Shown here in pieces: positions 36,301 through 43,472 of a DNA stretch of 60,268 nucleotides. Every line of letters starts with the position of its first letter. The first letter of the stretch is position 1. Where the stretch lies: the NCBI GenBank assembly GCA_900547005.1, contig URER01000008.1, positions 1 to 60,268 on the forward strand. The letters run 5' to 3'. The DNA is from an uncultured Prevotella sp. GTDB lineage: Bacteria; Bacteroidota; Bacteroidia; Bacteroidales; Bacteroidaceae. Below the pieces are notes generated by a model. It saw nothing but the letters and a program-made list of their open reading frames with translations. It had not been told where the DNA came from and made no database searches. A program made the position numbers and the translations under genes.

Positions 36301-36695
36301 GCGCCTTTTACGTCAGACTGCAGATTCTCTATAGCCTCTGCTGCTGCGCTTATCTGCGCCTGAAGTCTTGACTCTGTTCCGGCAAGATCAGCCTCAAGAC
36401 TGTTTACCTTTGACTGAAGAGCCTCAACCGTTGCGGCGTCTGCCTTACCGTCGATAGCCGTCTGCAAGTTGCTCTTGGCATTGGCAATCTCTGTCTCCAG
36501 ACTGCTCTTGGTTGAGCTTAGCTCATCCTCCAAGCTGCTTTTGACACTGCTCAGGTCTGTTCTTAGAGCATCAATGGAAGCAGTGTTCGCATTGATGTCA
36601 TCATCGTAATCCTTACAGGATACGAATGTACTCGAGATGGCAAACAGCATTGTTACCATCAGAAGCATTGAACTGAAAATTTTCTGTTTTCTCAT
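33336..36695 (-). CDS. large surface lipoprotein with coiled-coil stalk, S-layer-like
   Basis: A 1119-residue lipoprotein precursor: hydrophobic signal with lipobox FVSC (C27), then KDYDDD, an acidic export signal typical of surface-exposed Bacteroidetes lipoproteins. Residues about 35-240 are a heptad-rich coiled coil (LSSVKSSLEDELSSTKSSLE and similar). The remaining 870 residues are beta-rich with no enzymatic motif. Size, start and promoter context resemble the phase-variable S-layer protein BT1927 described in Bacteroides thetaiotaomicron; homology is from memory of that sequence's opening and is not tested. Expression is likely controlled by the invertible segment 36777-37164. No TAnnTTTG box lies directly upstream in this orientation. 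Confidence 0.8.
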   Translation of the reverse strand: MRKQKIFSSMLLMVTMLFAISSTFVSCKDYDDDINANTASIDALRTDLSSVKSSLEDELSSTKSSLETEIANAKSNLQTAIDGKADAATVEALQSKVNSLEADLAGTESRLQAQISAAAEAIENLQSDVKGAAVTLAALTGDVDQLKNNLKELGEDLSEEVVARQALERNLEIQTNALNEFKNKVSEDNKALQEQIDALKEKTNGLATDGNVKELQEKVKELSNSIQTVNSNIDALTVLIERALTSIALVPELYVDGIETIEFLSVKYTPLKSTYKGEYGGEYAKIVNAFKDGNDVNIDNGLTEATYRLNPTTVNKDCYDESGIEFVSTVAKTRSVTSVEGSPIMFNGVKSFDKGLMTIYVKKNPAFTESLNRGNDEIYIASLKVPRNAKKYEAADIYSENSRLSEKTITPRIAALDWQNHSTENASDPNSPFYHYSDYATIYGSRVDGSPLALVAKKINYDETFNLLELVTGCYDRGNGTHNQITKEALKTYGLTFRFSIPKTPYINAVDNNTDQQQFATVTPEGMISSKTPAGVTDNKAVVGKEPIVQIDLVDSVHSNKLVDRRYLKIKWSLQEKEPVQLKNKSSEAVLNCTMMTAEYTWQEFVDEVYAKANLGSGLSQSDFERIYPFNKITVTPEGWTTNWSSPKQTSAPASGSYSGCVPVFSNTANEHGDALVAKWELAPSDVKTIYNNNSGDTKTFKAKVELKSAVPSENPDLWFEWTFTIKLPALPTIAGYYDQYWNQIGAQHDVLPVQYNTPAQTKAYCVYDNNLMNAFTYDQATGFIVKGMPLSCGTWDMQFSYNQSVNGYKPNYNSSAVRAEANSAAADPSVFMSANKYVDSKHGIAYTAFAGYNLMKGSAKALVMNWDNGHSAWCGNPNHKTANLFSDHNNAAVEDLLNPLGANSVKGADGTIAPERTHNKKVNMTVWATLNDWNYIPVLSYDICLIAPLRINAKESIGNLQDGVVSGDVLDMSKAFTLDDFRGYLVANTPDNTFSGEQNKYTASLWKYYEVQAPVYNTNAVRYTFKNVNGDAKIDNSLSYANSMTAAALRQLTNGNIDLSMNVVGSDLIFKNNGGSNIEGDCYAYIPVSVKYGFGTLTATLKVHIYPHGQKPANAKRH

Positions 36696-36776
36696 TCTTT
36701 TTAAAATTAAACATTAAACATTATATATATGGTGTATTTATATGTCTCTCGTTATGTGCAGACTTACTTTTCTTAT

Positions 36777-36799
36777 AATCTCTTACCAAGAGATTGGCA
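36777..36799 (+). repeat. left 23-bp inverted repeat of the invertible segment
   Basis: It is the exact reverse complement of 37142-37164. The site is itself a dyad: AATCTCTT, spacer ACC, AAGAGATT. Such short-arm symmetric sites are typical of tyrosine recombinase crossover sites. Confidence 0.93.
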
Positions 36800-36819
36800 A
36801 GTGCCATAAGTACAAAATT

Positions 36820-36924
36820 CTACAAGCGTGTTGTACTTTTTGTACAAGGCCTATGTACTAAAAGTACAAAGCCTTTGTACTAACGCTACAAAGCCTTTGT
36901 ACAAACTGTACATGGGCCTTGTAC
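36820..36924. repeat. array of five 22-bp-spaced GTACAAAG palindromes
   Basis: Seventeen-base near-palindromes start at 36820, 36842, 36864, 36886 and 36908, exactly 22 bp apart. The third is perfect (GTACAAAGCCTTTGTAC); the others have one to a few mismatches. Period and TAC-core-GTA layout match the arrays at 7049 and 16725 although the linker sequence differs. The array lies inside the invertible segment, on the side next to the lipoprotein gene in the current orientation. Confidence 0.93.
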
Positions 36925-37097
36925 AAAAACTGTATAAATACAATCACGTTATATTTTATTCGCAGTAGTGTAATAAAGTGCCATCCTCCTTACTTCTATA
37001 ATGCACTGTTATTGAAACAGGAACTATTCTGTTTTACCCTTTTTGTATGCCCTACGTATATCTTTTTCAAATTTTTTCAAAAAAACACACCGATTTA

Positions 37098-37129
37098 TTT
37101 GCTTGTTAACGGAATTATACTTACTTTTG
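37098..37129 (+). promoter_or_regulatory. consensus promoter inside the invertible segment
   Basis: TTTG (37098-37101), 20 nt, TACTTTTG (37122-37129): a full match to the Bacteroidetes promoter at ideal spacing. The predicted start is near 37135, just before the right inverted repeat. Confidence 0.8.
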
Positions 37130-37141
37130 CAACGGAATATA

Positions 37142-37164
37142 TGCCAATCTCTTGGTAAGAGATT
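37142..37164 (-). repeat. right 23-bp inverted repeat of the invertible segment
   Basis: It is the exact reverse complement of 36777-36799. Unlike the left site, its dyad extends to 11-base arms (37143-37167) because GGC follows outside the repeat. Confidence 0.93.
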
Positions 37165-37173
37165 GGCTTTTTT
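37143..37173 (+). terminator. terminator-like hairpin formed by the right recombination site
   Basis: Arms GCCAATCTCTT and AAGAGATTGGC around GGT form an 11-bp hairpin, followed by TTTTTT (37168-37173). A transcript from the invertible promoter in its present orientation would meet it within about 35 nt. The left site has only 8-base arms and no T tract beyond it, so it should not terminate after inversion. The 3-nt loop is tight, so efficiency is uncertain. Confidence 0.6.
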
Positions 37174-37320
37174 ATATCATGTTCCCTCACTCAAAAAACA
37201 ACGCTATTCTTATATTATTGTAGATTTTATAATCTATAAAACCTACCGTTACGACCTAAAGTCTCATAGGTTAATTAAGTATAAATACGCTTCGTGGAAA
37301 ACTAAAATTGTAAAAATAGT

Positions 37321-37351
37321 TTTCTATTTCAACTTAATTAGACTACCTTTG
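37321..37351 (+). promoter_or_regulatory. promoter of the PCMD-domain gene
   Basis: TTTC (37321-37324), 19 nt, TACCTTTG (37344-37351) is close to consensus. It would start about 20 nt before the ATG at 37375, so this gene need not depend on the invertible promoter. Confidence 0.6.
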
Positions 37352-37374
37352 TTTTATATAACCAGCAAAAGACT

Positions 37375-38352
37375 ATGAGTATGAGACATTCCTACATATT
37401 ATCATTCATGATGCTTATTGCATCGGCAGGCATCGCAACGAAAACTTCCGCCCAATCACATGATACGGAACAACTGCTCAAATACGGCGACATGAACAGT
37501 TGGGTGGTGCGCCATATTCATGAATCGGCTGTCATCGGCGGACAAACAAAGACCCTCTATGAAATAGGCCCTAACTCGACGATAGAGGGGAACAAGGCCT
37601 ACACGAATAAAGGCGGGTCGCCGTGGGGTACGTCCAATGTGATGGCTAAGGTGATGGGAGTGGTGAAAACAAACTGCTCTGTGACGCGCGACAAACACAA
37701 CAACGGCTATTGCGCTAAGATGACAACGCACATCGAGAGCGTGAAGGTGCTGGGACTGATGAACATCAATGTGCTGGCTGCCGGCTCGATATTCCTCGGC
37801 AGTATGGCGGAGCCCATCACGGGAACGAAAGACGGACCGAAGGCTCTGAACTGGGGAATACCGTTTAGCAAGCGGCCAAAGGCCGTGAAATATGACTACC
37901 GCGTGCAGGCCGTGGGCGGAAAGAGCCGCATCAAGCAGACGGGATTCAGCAAGAAGAGTACCGTAGCTGGTCAGGACTATGCCATTACGGTACTGGTGCT
38001 GCAAAAACGGCACGAGGACGCGAAGGGCAACATAAAGGCAACGCGCGTAGGTACGATGGTCGTGAAATACGGAAAAAGCACCAACGGATGGGTGAACGGC
38101 GCGACATACGAAATCCTCTACGGCGACATACGCAAGCACACGGGTTATGATGCATCGACAATGGGACTGCGGTCTACCGACTATGCAATAAACAGTCACG
38201 GCAAGAGCGTTCCCGTTAAGGAGGTGGGATGGGCTTCGGCCAACGAGACTCCGACACATCTGGCACTGCAATTCTCGTCGAGTCACGGCGGAGCTTACGT
38301 GGGTTCACCGGGCAATACGTTTTGGATTGACAATGTTAAACTGGTGTATTAA
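37375..38352 (+). CDS. PCMD domain-containing secreted protein
   Basis: A 325-residue exported protein (signal peptide about 1-26, ending TSAQ). The body matches the PCMD (putative carbohydrate metabolism) family, with MNSWVVRHIHES near the start, GIPFSKRPKAVKYDYR in the centre and the signature ending GNTFWIDNVKLVY. PCMD proteins are usually encoded near glycan-utilisation or surface loci of Bacteroidetes and are presumed to bind carbohydrate; no catalytic residues are known. It starts just beyond the invertible segment and may be the second target of that switch, though it has its own promoter. Confidence 0.82.
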   Translation: MSMRHSYILSFMMLIASAGIATKTSAQSHDTEQLLKYGDMNSWVVRHIHESAVIGGQTKTLYEIGPNSTIEGNKAYTNKGGSPWGTSNVMAKVMGVVKTNCSVTRDKHNNGYCAKMTTHIESVKVLGLMNINVLAAGSIFLGSMAEPITGTKDGPKALNWGIPFSKRPKAVKYDYRVQAVGGKSRIKQTGFSKKSTVAGQDYAITVLVLQKRHEDAKGNIKATRVGTMVVKYGKSTNGWVNGATYEILYGDIRKHTGYDASTMGLRSTDYAINSHGKSVPVKEVGWASANETPTHLALQFSSSHGGAYVGSPGNTFWIDNVKLVY

Positions 38353-38416
38353 CGCCCGATGGACTCATCGGCAAATAAGTATCGAGACTTCGTATATATA
38401 ATAAGGTGTAAAAAGC

Positions 38417-39673
38417 ATGACAAGGTTTAGCGCATTTCTAATCATTGCGGGCTGCCTGACTACCCCAACAATCTGCATACAGGCCGCTCCGGACTGCAGA
38501 CCGGCGCAGGTCTGCAACACTCTTGCCATGCAAGACCCACTTTCCACTCCCGATACCGTCCACGCATCGGCAACCAACCTCACTACAGACTCGACGGCAA
38601 GCGAGGGCAAACCGAAGAAGAAAGACCTGATAAACCGCTTTCTCGACTACTTTAACGATGCCAACAAGGCAAAAAAAGACAAGAAATTCGACTTCAGTAT
38701 AATCGGCGGTCCGCATTACAGCACCGACACGAAATTCGGTGTCGGTCTCGTGGCAGCAGGACTTTACCGCACTGACCGACAAGATACGCTGCTGCCACCG
38801 TCCAACGTCAGCATCTTCAGCGACATCTCTTCGGTGGGTTTCTACATGATTGGAGTGCGCGGTACACATATCATGCCGCGCGGAAAATACCGCATAAACT
38901 ACACGACTTACTTCTATTCATTCCCTTCTGATTACTGGGGAATGGGTTATGACAACGGCAACAACGACAACAACAAAAGTGAAATGAAACGCTTGCAGGC
39001 ACAGGCGCAGGCTTCATTTCTCTTCCGCATTGCTCCAAACACTTATCTTGGACCGGCCATTGCATTCGACTATATCAAAGGAAAGGACATTGAACGGCCG
39101 GAGCTGCTCGAAGGAATGGACACCGAGACGACAAACTTCGGAGTGGGATATTCCTTTGTTTACGACTCGCGCGACGTGCTGACAAATCCTCACGAAGGCC
39201 TTTACATAAACCTGTCGCAGTATTTTCGTCCGGGATTTCTCGGCAACGACTATCACACGAGCACCACAACCATGCAATGCGACATATACCGTCGGGTGTG
39301 GAAAGGCGGCATCTTGGCTGCCGATGTGCGCGCTGAGGTGAACTTCGGGAATCCTTCTTGGGGCATGATGGCAAAGCTGGGCAACTCTAATTCCATGCGC
39401 GGCTACTACGAAGGACGCTACCGGGACAAGCACAAGATAGAGGTTCAGGCGGAACTCCGACAGCACGTTTGGAAACGAAACGGCATCGCCGTGTGGGCAG
39501 GAGCAGGCACAGTATTCGACGAGTTTGGCGCAATCAGGATGAGTCGCGTGCTACCCAACTTCGGCGTGGGCTACCGTTGGGAGTTCAAGAAAGACGTAAA
39601 CGTGCGCTTGGACTATGGTTTCGGAAAGTCGGGACAGACGGGATTCATCTTCAATATCAATGAAGCATTTTGA
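38417..39673 (+). CDS. BamA/TamA-family outer membrane beta-barrel protein
   Basis: A 418-residue Omp85-type barrel (Surface antigen domain) without POTRA repeats. After a signal peptide (about 1-23) and a short Ser/Asp linker come IIGGPHYSTDTKFGVGLVAA, GYSFVYDSRDVLTNPHEGLY (the conserved D-S-R-D ... G loop) and a final strand ending FIFNINEAF with terminal Phe. Such POTRA-less proteins are common in Bacteroidetes and export or anchor surface proteins or phospholipases; here no passenger domain is present. Its stop is 13 nt before the phosphoethanolamine transferase start. Confidence 0.85.
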   Translation: MTRFSAFLIIAGCLTTPTICIQAAPDCRPAQVCNTLAMQDPLSTPDTVHASATNLTTDSTASEGKPKKKDLINRFLDYFNDANKAKKDKKFDFSIIGGPHYSTDTKFGVGLVAAGLYRTDRQDTLLPPSNVSIFSDISSVGFYMIGVRGTHIMPRGKYRINYTTYFYSFPSDYWGMGYDNGNNDNNKSEMKRLQAQAQASFLFRIAPNTYLGPAIAFDYIKGKDIERPELLEGMDTETTNFGVGYSFVYDSRDVLTNPHEGLYINLSQYFRPGFLGNDYHTSTTTMQCDIYRRVWKGGILAADVRAEVNFGNPSWGMMAKLGNSNSMRGYYEGRYRDKHKIEVQAELRQHVWKRNGIAVWAGAGTVFDEFGAIRMSRVLPNFGVGYRWEFKKDVNVRLDYGFGKSGQTGFIFNINEAF

Positions 39674-39686
39674 AAGAAAGGGGAAA

Positions 39687-41384
39687 ATGAGACTATTAAA
39701 CAAAGTATATCGACGGGCGATAAGCCCTCGGGGAATATTCTTCCTCACAATAATAATATTGACGATACCCAACGTCGCGCTATGCGTGACCGAGCGTATG
39801 TCGCTGCTTCGCGCCTCATGCAATGTCATTTTACCTTTGGCGGCCTACATACTGCTTATGTCTGCCAGCAAGAAAACTGGTAAAGTGGTGTGGTGTTTGT
39901 TTCCTTTGATATTCTTAGAGGCGTTCCAATTGGTTCTGCTCTATCTCTTCGGACAGTCTATAATCTCCGTGGATATGTTCCTGAACGTAGTTACAACGAA
40001 CGCAAGCGAGGTGAGTGAGCTACTTGGCAACCTCAGTACTGCAATCATAATGGTGGTGATTATCAATGTGCCGCTGCTCGTCTATGCCGTCCGTTCCATA
40101 ATACGCAAAGAAGAACTGAGGCGAGATTTCATTATCGCACAACGCAAACGGGGCGCGGCTTTGTTTGCCGTCGGACTCTTATTGCTCTGCGGATGCTATG
40201 CCACCGACAAGGAATACAGCGTAAGAAACGACCTCTATCCGGTCAATGTGTGCTATAATCTCATGCTCGCCGTAGACCGTTCAAACGCTACGGCAAACTA
40301 TGATAAGACTTCGGCCGGCTTTTCTTTCAATGCAGAATCTGCCCGACCATCCGACGAGAAGGAGGTGTATGTGCTCGTGATAGGCGAGACTGCGCGTGCA
40401 ATGAACTTCGGAATATACGGATACAATCGCGAAACGACTCCCCTACTCGCAAAGACCGAGGGATTGACGGTGTTTGATTACGCACTGAGCCAGTCGAACA
40501 CGACTCACAAAAGCGTACCAATGCTGCTGTCGGCGGCATCGGCCGAGAACTACGACCGCATTTATCGGGAGAAGAGTATCATCACGGCGTTCAAGGAGGC
40601 GGGATTCTATACGGCGTTCATCTCCAATCAGGAGCCCAACCGTTCGTTTATCGACATCTTCGGAAAAGAAGCAGACTACAGCCGGACGATAGCCGGCACG
40701 GATGCCAAGGGGCTGCATACGGACGACTTTCTGCTTATAGATGAACTTGATAAAGTTCTGAAAGAAGGACACAAAAAGCTCTTCATCGTGCTCCACACAT
40801 ACGGTTCTCACTTCTGCTACCGTGACCGCTATCCTCGCGAAAAGGCGTTCTTCCACCCCGACGATGCCACGGAGGCGAAGGCAAAGAACCGCAACGAGCT
40901 GCTCAATGCTTACGACAACAGTATCAGACACACCGACGAGCTGCTTCATTCCATAATAACGCGCCTCTCGGACAGCGGTTCTCTCGCTGCGATGGTCTAC
41001 ACTTCCGACCACGGCGAGAATATCTTTGACGACAGCCGGCACCGTTTCCTGCACGCGTCGCCCGTACCGACATACTATGACTTGCGCGTGCCGTTAATCA
41101 TTTGGACATCGCCGGCCTACCGTTCCGACTGCTCCGGCATCGTGCACGCACTCAATACAAATTGCAAGAAGAGCGTGTCTACAAACGCATCGGTATTCCA
41201 CACGTTGCTCTCGATAGGTGGAATAAGCACCCGTTTCCTTTCAGACAGTCTCTCGCTTGCCTCTCCCAACTATCAACCGGGCAAGCGTTACTTCCTGAAC
41301 GACCACAACCGCGCCGTCAGTCTATCCCAAATCTCTCCTCGACTTCGACTTAGTGACGAGCCAAACACCCGTGAAGACGAGTAA
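39687..41384 (+). CDS. lipid A / surface glycan phosphoethanolamine transferase
   Basis: A membrane-bound sulfatase-fold enzyme (EptA/CptA type) that transfers phosphoethanolamine from phosphatidylethanolamine to lipid A or core sugars. From MRLLNKVYRRAISPRG it has 565 residues: about five membrane helices in the first 200, then a periplasmic domain with the nucleophile threonine in VIGETARAMNFGIYGYNR, the HTYGSHFCYRDRYP segment and metal residues in YTSDHGENIFD and RFLHASPVPT. The longer frame from 39615 overlaps the barrel gene and is not preferred. Its 3' end overlaps the convergent EamA gene by 63 bp. The modification usually lowers sensitivity to cationic peptides. Confidence 0.9.
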   Translation: MRLLNKVYRRAISPRGIFFLTIIILTIPNVALCVTERMSLLRASCNVILPLAAYILLMSASKKTGKVVWCLFPLIFLEAFQLVLLYLFGQSIISVDMFLNVVTTNASEVSELLGNLSTAIIMVVIINVPLLVYAVRSIIRKEELRRDFIIAQRKRGAALFAVGLLLLCGCYATDKEYSVRNDLYPVNVCYNLMLAVDRSNATANYDKTSAGFSFNAESARPSDEKEVYVLVIGETARAMNFGIYGYNRETTPLLAKTEGLTVFDYALSQSNTTHKSVPMLLSAASAENYDRIYREKSIITAFKEAGFYTAFISNQEPNRSFIDIFGKEADYSRTIAGTDAKGLHTDDFLLIDELDKVLKEGHKKLFIVLHTYGSHFCYRDRYPREKAFFHPDDATEAKAKNRNELLNAYDNSIRHTDELLHSIITRLSDSGSLAAMVYTSDHGENIFDDSRHRFLHASPVPTYYDLRVPLIIWTSPAYRSDCSGIVHALNTNCKKSVSTNASVFHTLLSIGGISTRFLSDSLSLASPNYQPGKRYFLNDHNRAVSLSQISPRLRLSDEPNTREDE

Positions 41385-42227
41385 GACGGCAAGTCCCTGA
41401 GCCGGCTTGAACACACCAATACCCGTGAGAACAGACACGGTTACAGAAACAAGAGGCTGCACGTAGTTGTAGATGGACACCACTGTGGGACGCAAAACCT
41501 GCTGGGCATTGACGATGAGGATGTAGCCGATGAATGTTCCGAAGACCACTACGTAGCCTGTTTCAAGCCATGTAGTTAGCGTGATTGACTGCCACGGAAT
41601 GGCGGCGACATGGGTCGCGGAGAACGGCCAAATGAGGATGGTGGCCCAAAGGAACATCCATTTGTTCACGGTGAACACGGAATAGCGGCGGACGAGTTTG
41701 CTGAAGAGCGACAGGAACAATGCGTAGGAGAACTGGGCACACAGCACGAGTAGGTCGCCACGCATATCCCCAACTCTCGAATCGCTTGCGGCGACACTCG
41801 TAAGGATGAGTATCACGGCACCGCTACAGCCTATTGCCACGCCGCCGGCTTTCTTCAGCGTTATCGGCTCGTGCAAGATGATGAACGAAAGTATCATGGC
41901 GAATATCGGCATCGACGTGGTTACGATGCTGGCACTGGCCGGAGAGGTGATGCTCAGGCCAATAGTGAAGCAACATTGGTTGCAAACAAGGCCGAAGACG
42001 GCCGCCCCAGCCATAAGCAGACGGTCGCGGACGGGGATGCGCTCGCGTGGCATGAAGAGCGAAGCGAGCCAGAAAAGCAACGCGCCACCGGCCACACGGA
42101 ACGACACCATAGTGATGCCGTCGATGCCGTGGAGCATCGCATCCTTGCCTACGGGAGCCATCAATCCCCATATCGCACACGCGAAAAACATACTGAGATG
42201 GGCTAAAAGCGGTTTCTTGTTATCCAT
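41322..42227 (-). CDS. EamA/DMT-family transporter
   Basis: A 301-residue inner-membrane protein with ten predicted helices in two EamA repeats (first half from MFFACAIWGLMAPVGKDA; second from LCAQFSYALFLSLFSKLV). Members export small metabolites or amino acids; the substrate cannot be told from sequence. A leftward -7 box TACCTTTG at 42267-42260 suggests a leader of about 28 nt. The last 21 codons overlap the convergent phosphoethanolamine transferase gene. Confidence 0.85.
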   Translation of the reverse strand: MDNKKPLLAHLSMFFACAIWGLMAPVGKDAMLHGIDGITMVSFRVAGGALLFWLASLFMPRERIPVRDRLLMAGAAVFGLVCNQCCFTIGLSITSPASASIVTTSMPIFAMILSFIILHEPITLKKAGGVAIGCSGAVILILTSVAASDSRVGDMRGDLLVLCAQFSYALFLSLFSKLVRRYSVFTVNKWMFLWATILIWPFSATHVAAIPWQSITLTTWLETGYVVVFGTFIGYILIVNAQQVLRPTVVSIYNYVQPLVSVTVSVLTGIGVFKPAQGLAVLLVFTGVWLVTKSKSRRDLG

Positions 42228-42411
42228 TTTCTTTTTTTTATTTGTTTCTTTTCACAGTGCAAAGGTAGTCATTTTAGAAATAAATACGTATCTTTGTATA
42301 AGATAAACTGCACTCGGCAATTTAAGAGTAAACTCTTATTGCACTCATTTGCATTATCTTTGTATTAAATAAAACATACTTCTGAAAGTTATAGAAAAGG
42401 AGATACTAACC

Positions 42412-43257
42412 ATGCAAGACTACGCTACATCAACAGGGGGAAAGACTAAGTATGCCGACTACATAGAACAGATAGAGATAGAGTCGCTATGGAGCGGTAA
42501 GAAACACATTGTCTGGAATCTCGACAGGAAGGTGAATATCTTGAGCGGAATAAACGGTGTGGGCAAAAGCACTATATTAAATAAGGTGGTGCGGGGCTTG
42601 TCGCAGGGCGGAGAGTTCCCCAGTCATCTGCTGAAAGGGGTGCATCTGAAGGTGAATCCGGCTGACGCGAAGTGGATTCGCTTTGATGTAGTGAGGTCGA
42701 TAGACCGCCCCCTGATGAACTCGGACATGATTACGAAACTCGATTTGTCGCTCGCTACGGAGTTGGATTTCCAACTTCATCTGCTGCAACGCAAGTACTT
42801 GGACTACCAAGTAAACGTGGGCAACAGGATAATAAGCTGTCTTCAGAGCGGAGAACCCGACGCTGCGGCCAAAGCTCACGACTTCTCGCTGCCCAAGAAA
42901 CGCTTCCAGGACATCATAGACGACCTGTTCTCGGAGACGGGAAAGAAGATTATACGCACCGAAAACGAGATACGCTTCTCGCAAATCGGTGAGACTCTCG
43001 TGCCGTATCAGTTATCGAGCGGTGAGAAGCAGATGCTCGTGATATTGTTGACTGTGCTCGTAGAGGACAATCAGAACTACGTTTTGTTCATGGACGAGCC
43101 CGAGATTAGCCTGCACGTGGAGTGGCAAAAGAGACTCATCGACCTTATCTTAGAACTCAATCCGAACGTGCAGATAATACTGACGACGCACAGTCCGGCG
43201 GTGATAATGAACGGATGGATTGACAAAGTGACGGAAGTAAGCGACATCACGGTTTAG
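42412..43257 (+). CDS. AAA-family ATPase (OLD/AriA-like), partner of DUF4435 gene
   Basis: A compact ABC-type/OLD-like ATPase of 281 residues: Walker A GINGVGKS (46-53), signature LSSGEK (201-206), Walker B VLFMDEPE (224-231) and switch histidine TTHSP. There is no coiled-coil hook of SMC type and no fused nuclease; the nuclease-like partner is the DUF4435 gene 215 nt downstream. This two-gene arrangement resembles AriA/AriB of the PARIS anti-phage system and OLD-type modules, but the ATPase is shorter than I recall for AriA. A -7 box TATCTTTG is at 42355-42362. Confidence 0.8.
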   Translation: MQDYATSTGGKTKYADYIEQIEIESLWSGKKHIVWNLDRKVNILSGINGVGKSTILNKVVRGLSQGGEFPSHLLKGVHLKVNPADAKWIRFDVVRSIDRPLMNSDMITKLDLSLATELDFQLHLLQRKYLDYQVNVGNRIISCLQSGEPDAAAKAHDFSLPKKRFQDIIDDLFSETGKKIIRTENEIRFSQIGETLVPYQLSSGEKQMLVILLTVLVEDNQNYVLFMDEPEISLHVEWQKRLIDLILELNPNVQIILTTHSPAVIMNGWIDKVTEVSDITV

Positions 43258-43472
43258 GTTTTAAGGTTATGAGGTTTCTGGTTATAAGGTGAAATATGCC
43301 TCCTTTGGTGATTTTTCCTCACAACCTGAAAGCGAAGCAAGCTCAAGACCTAAAGACCTTATAACCAGAAAGCGAAGCGACCTAAAGACCTTAAAACAAA
43401 AAACAAATCTCACCTAACAACCTCAGAACCTAAAACCTAAAAGCAAAGCGACCTTTTAAAACCTTAAACAGT
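43258..43472. repeat. short-repeat spacer between the ATPase and DUF4435 genes
   Basis: No gene is visible here. The spacer holds an exact 15-bp inverted repeat (TTCTGGTTATAAGGT at 43276 and its complement at 43356) and three AAAGCGAAGC words. Similar CCTTAAAACCTTAAACC phrases occur at 5800-5840, so it is part of a dispersed low-complexity family. The mRNA would form a long hairpin between the two genes. Confidence 0.7.

Larger units (their letters stand above)
36777..37164. promoter_or_regulatory. probable invertible promoter segment (phase switch)
   Basis: A 342-bp segment lies between perfect 23-bp inverted repeats in the 679-bp gap between the leftward surface lipoprotein and the rightward PCMD gene. 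It contains a full consensus promoter pointing right at 37098-37129 and a 22-bp-spaced palindrome array at 36820-36924. Inverting the segment would place the predicted transcription start near 36806, about 110 nt before the lipoprotein ATG. As drawn, the promoter points away from the lipoprotein: the OFF state. Inversion itself is inferred, not seen. Confidence 0.85.

Noticed and set aside
36800..36960. Leftward promoter for the surface lipoprotein in the present orientation
   Set aside because: Reading the left half of the segment leftward, no TAnnTTTG with an upstream TTTG was found; near matches have wrong spacing.
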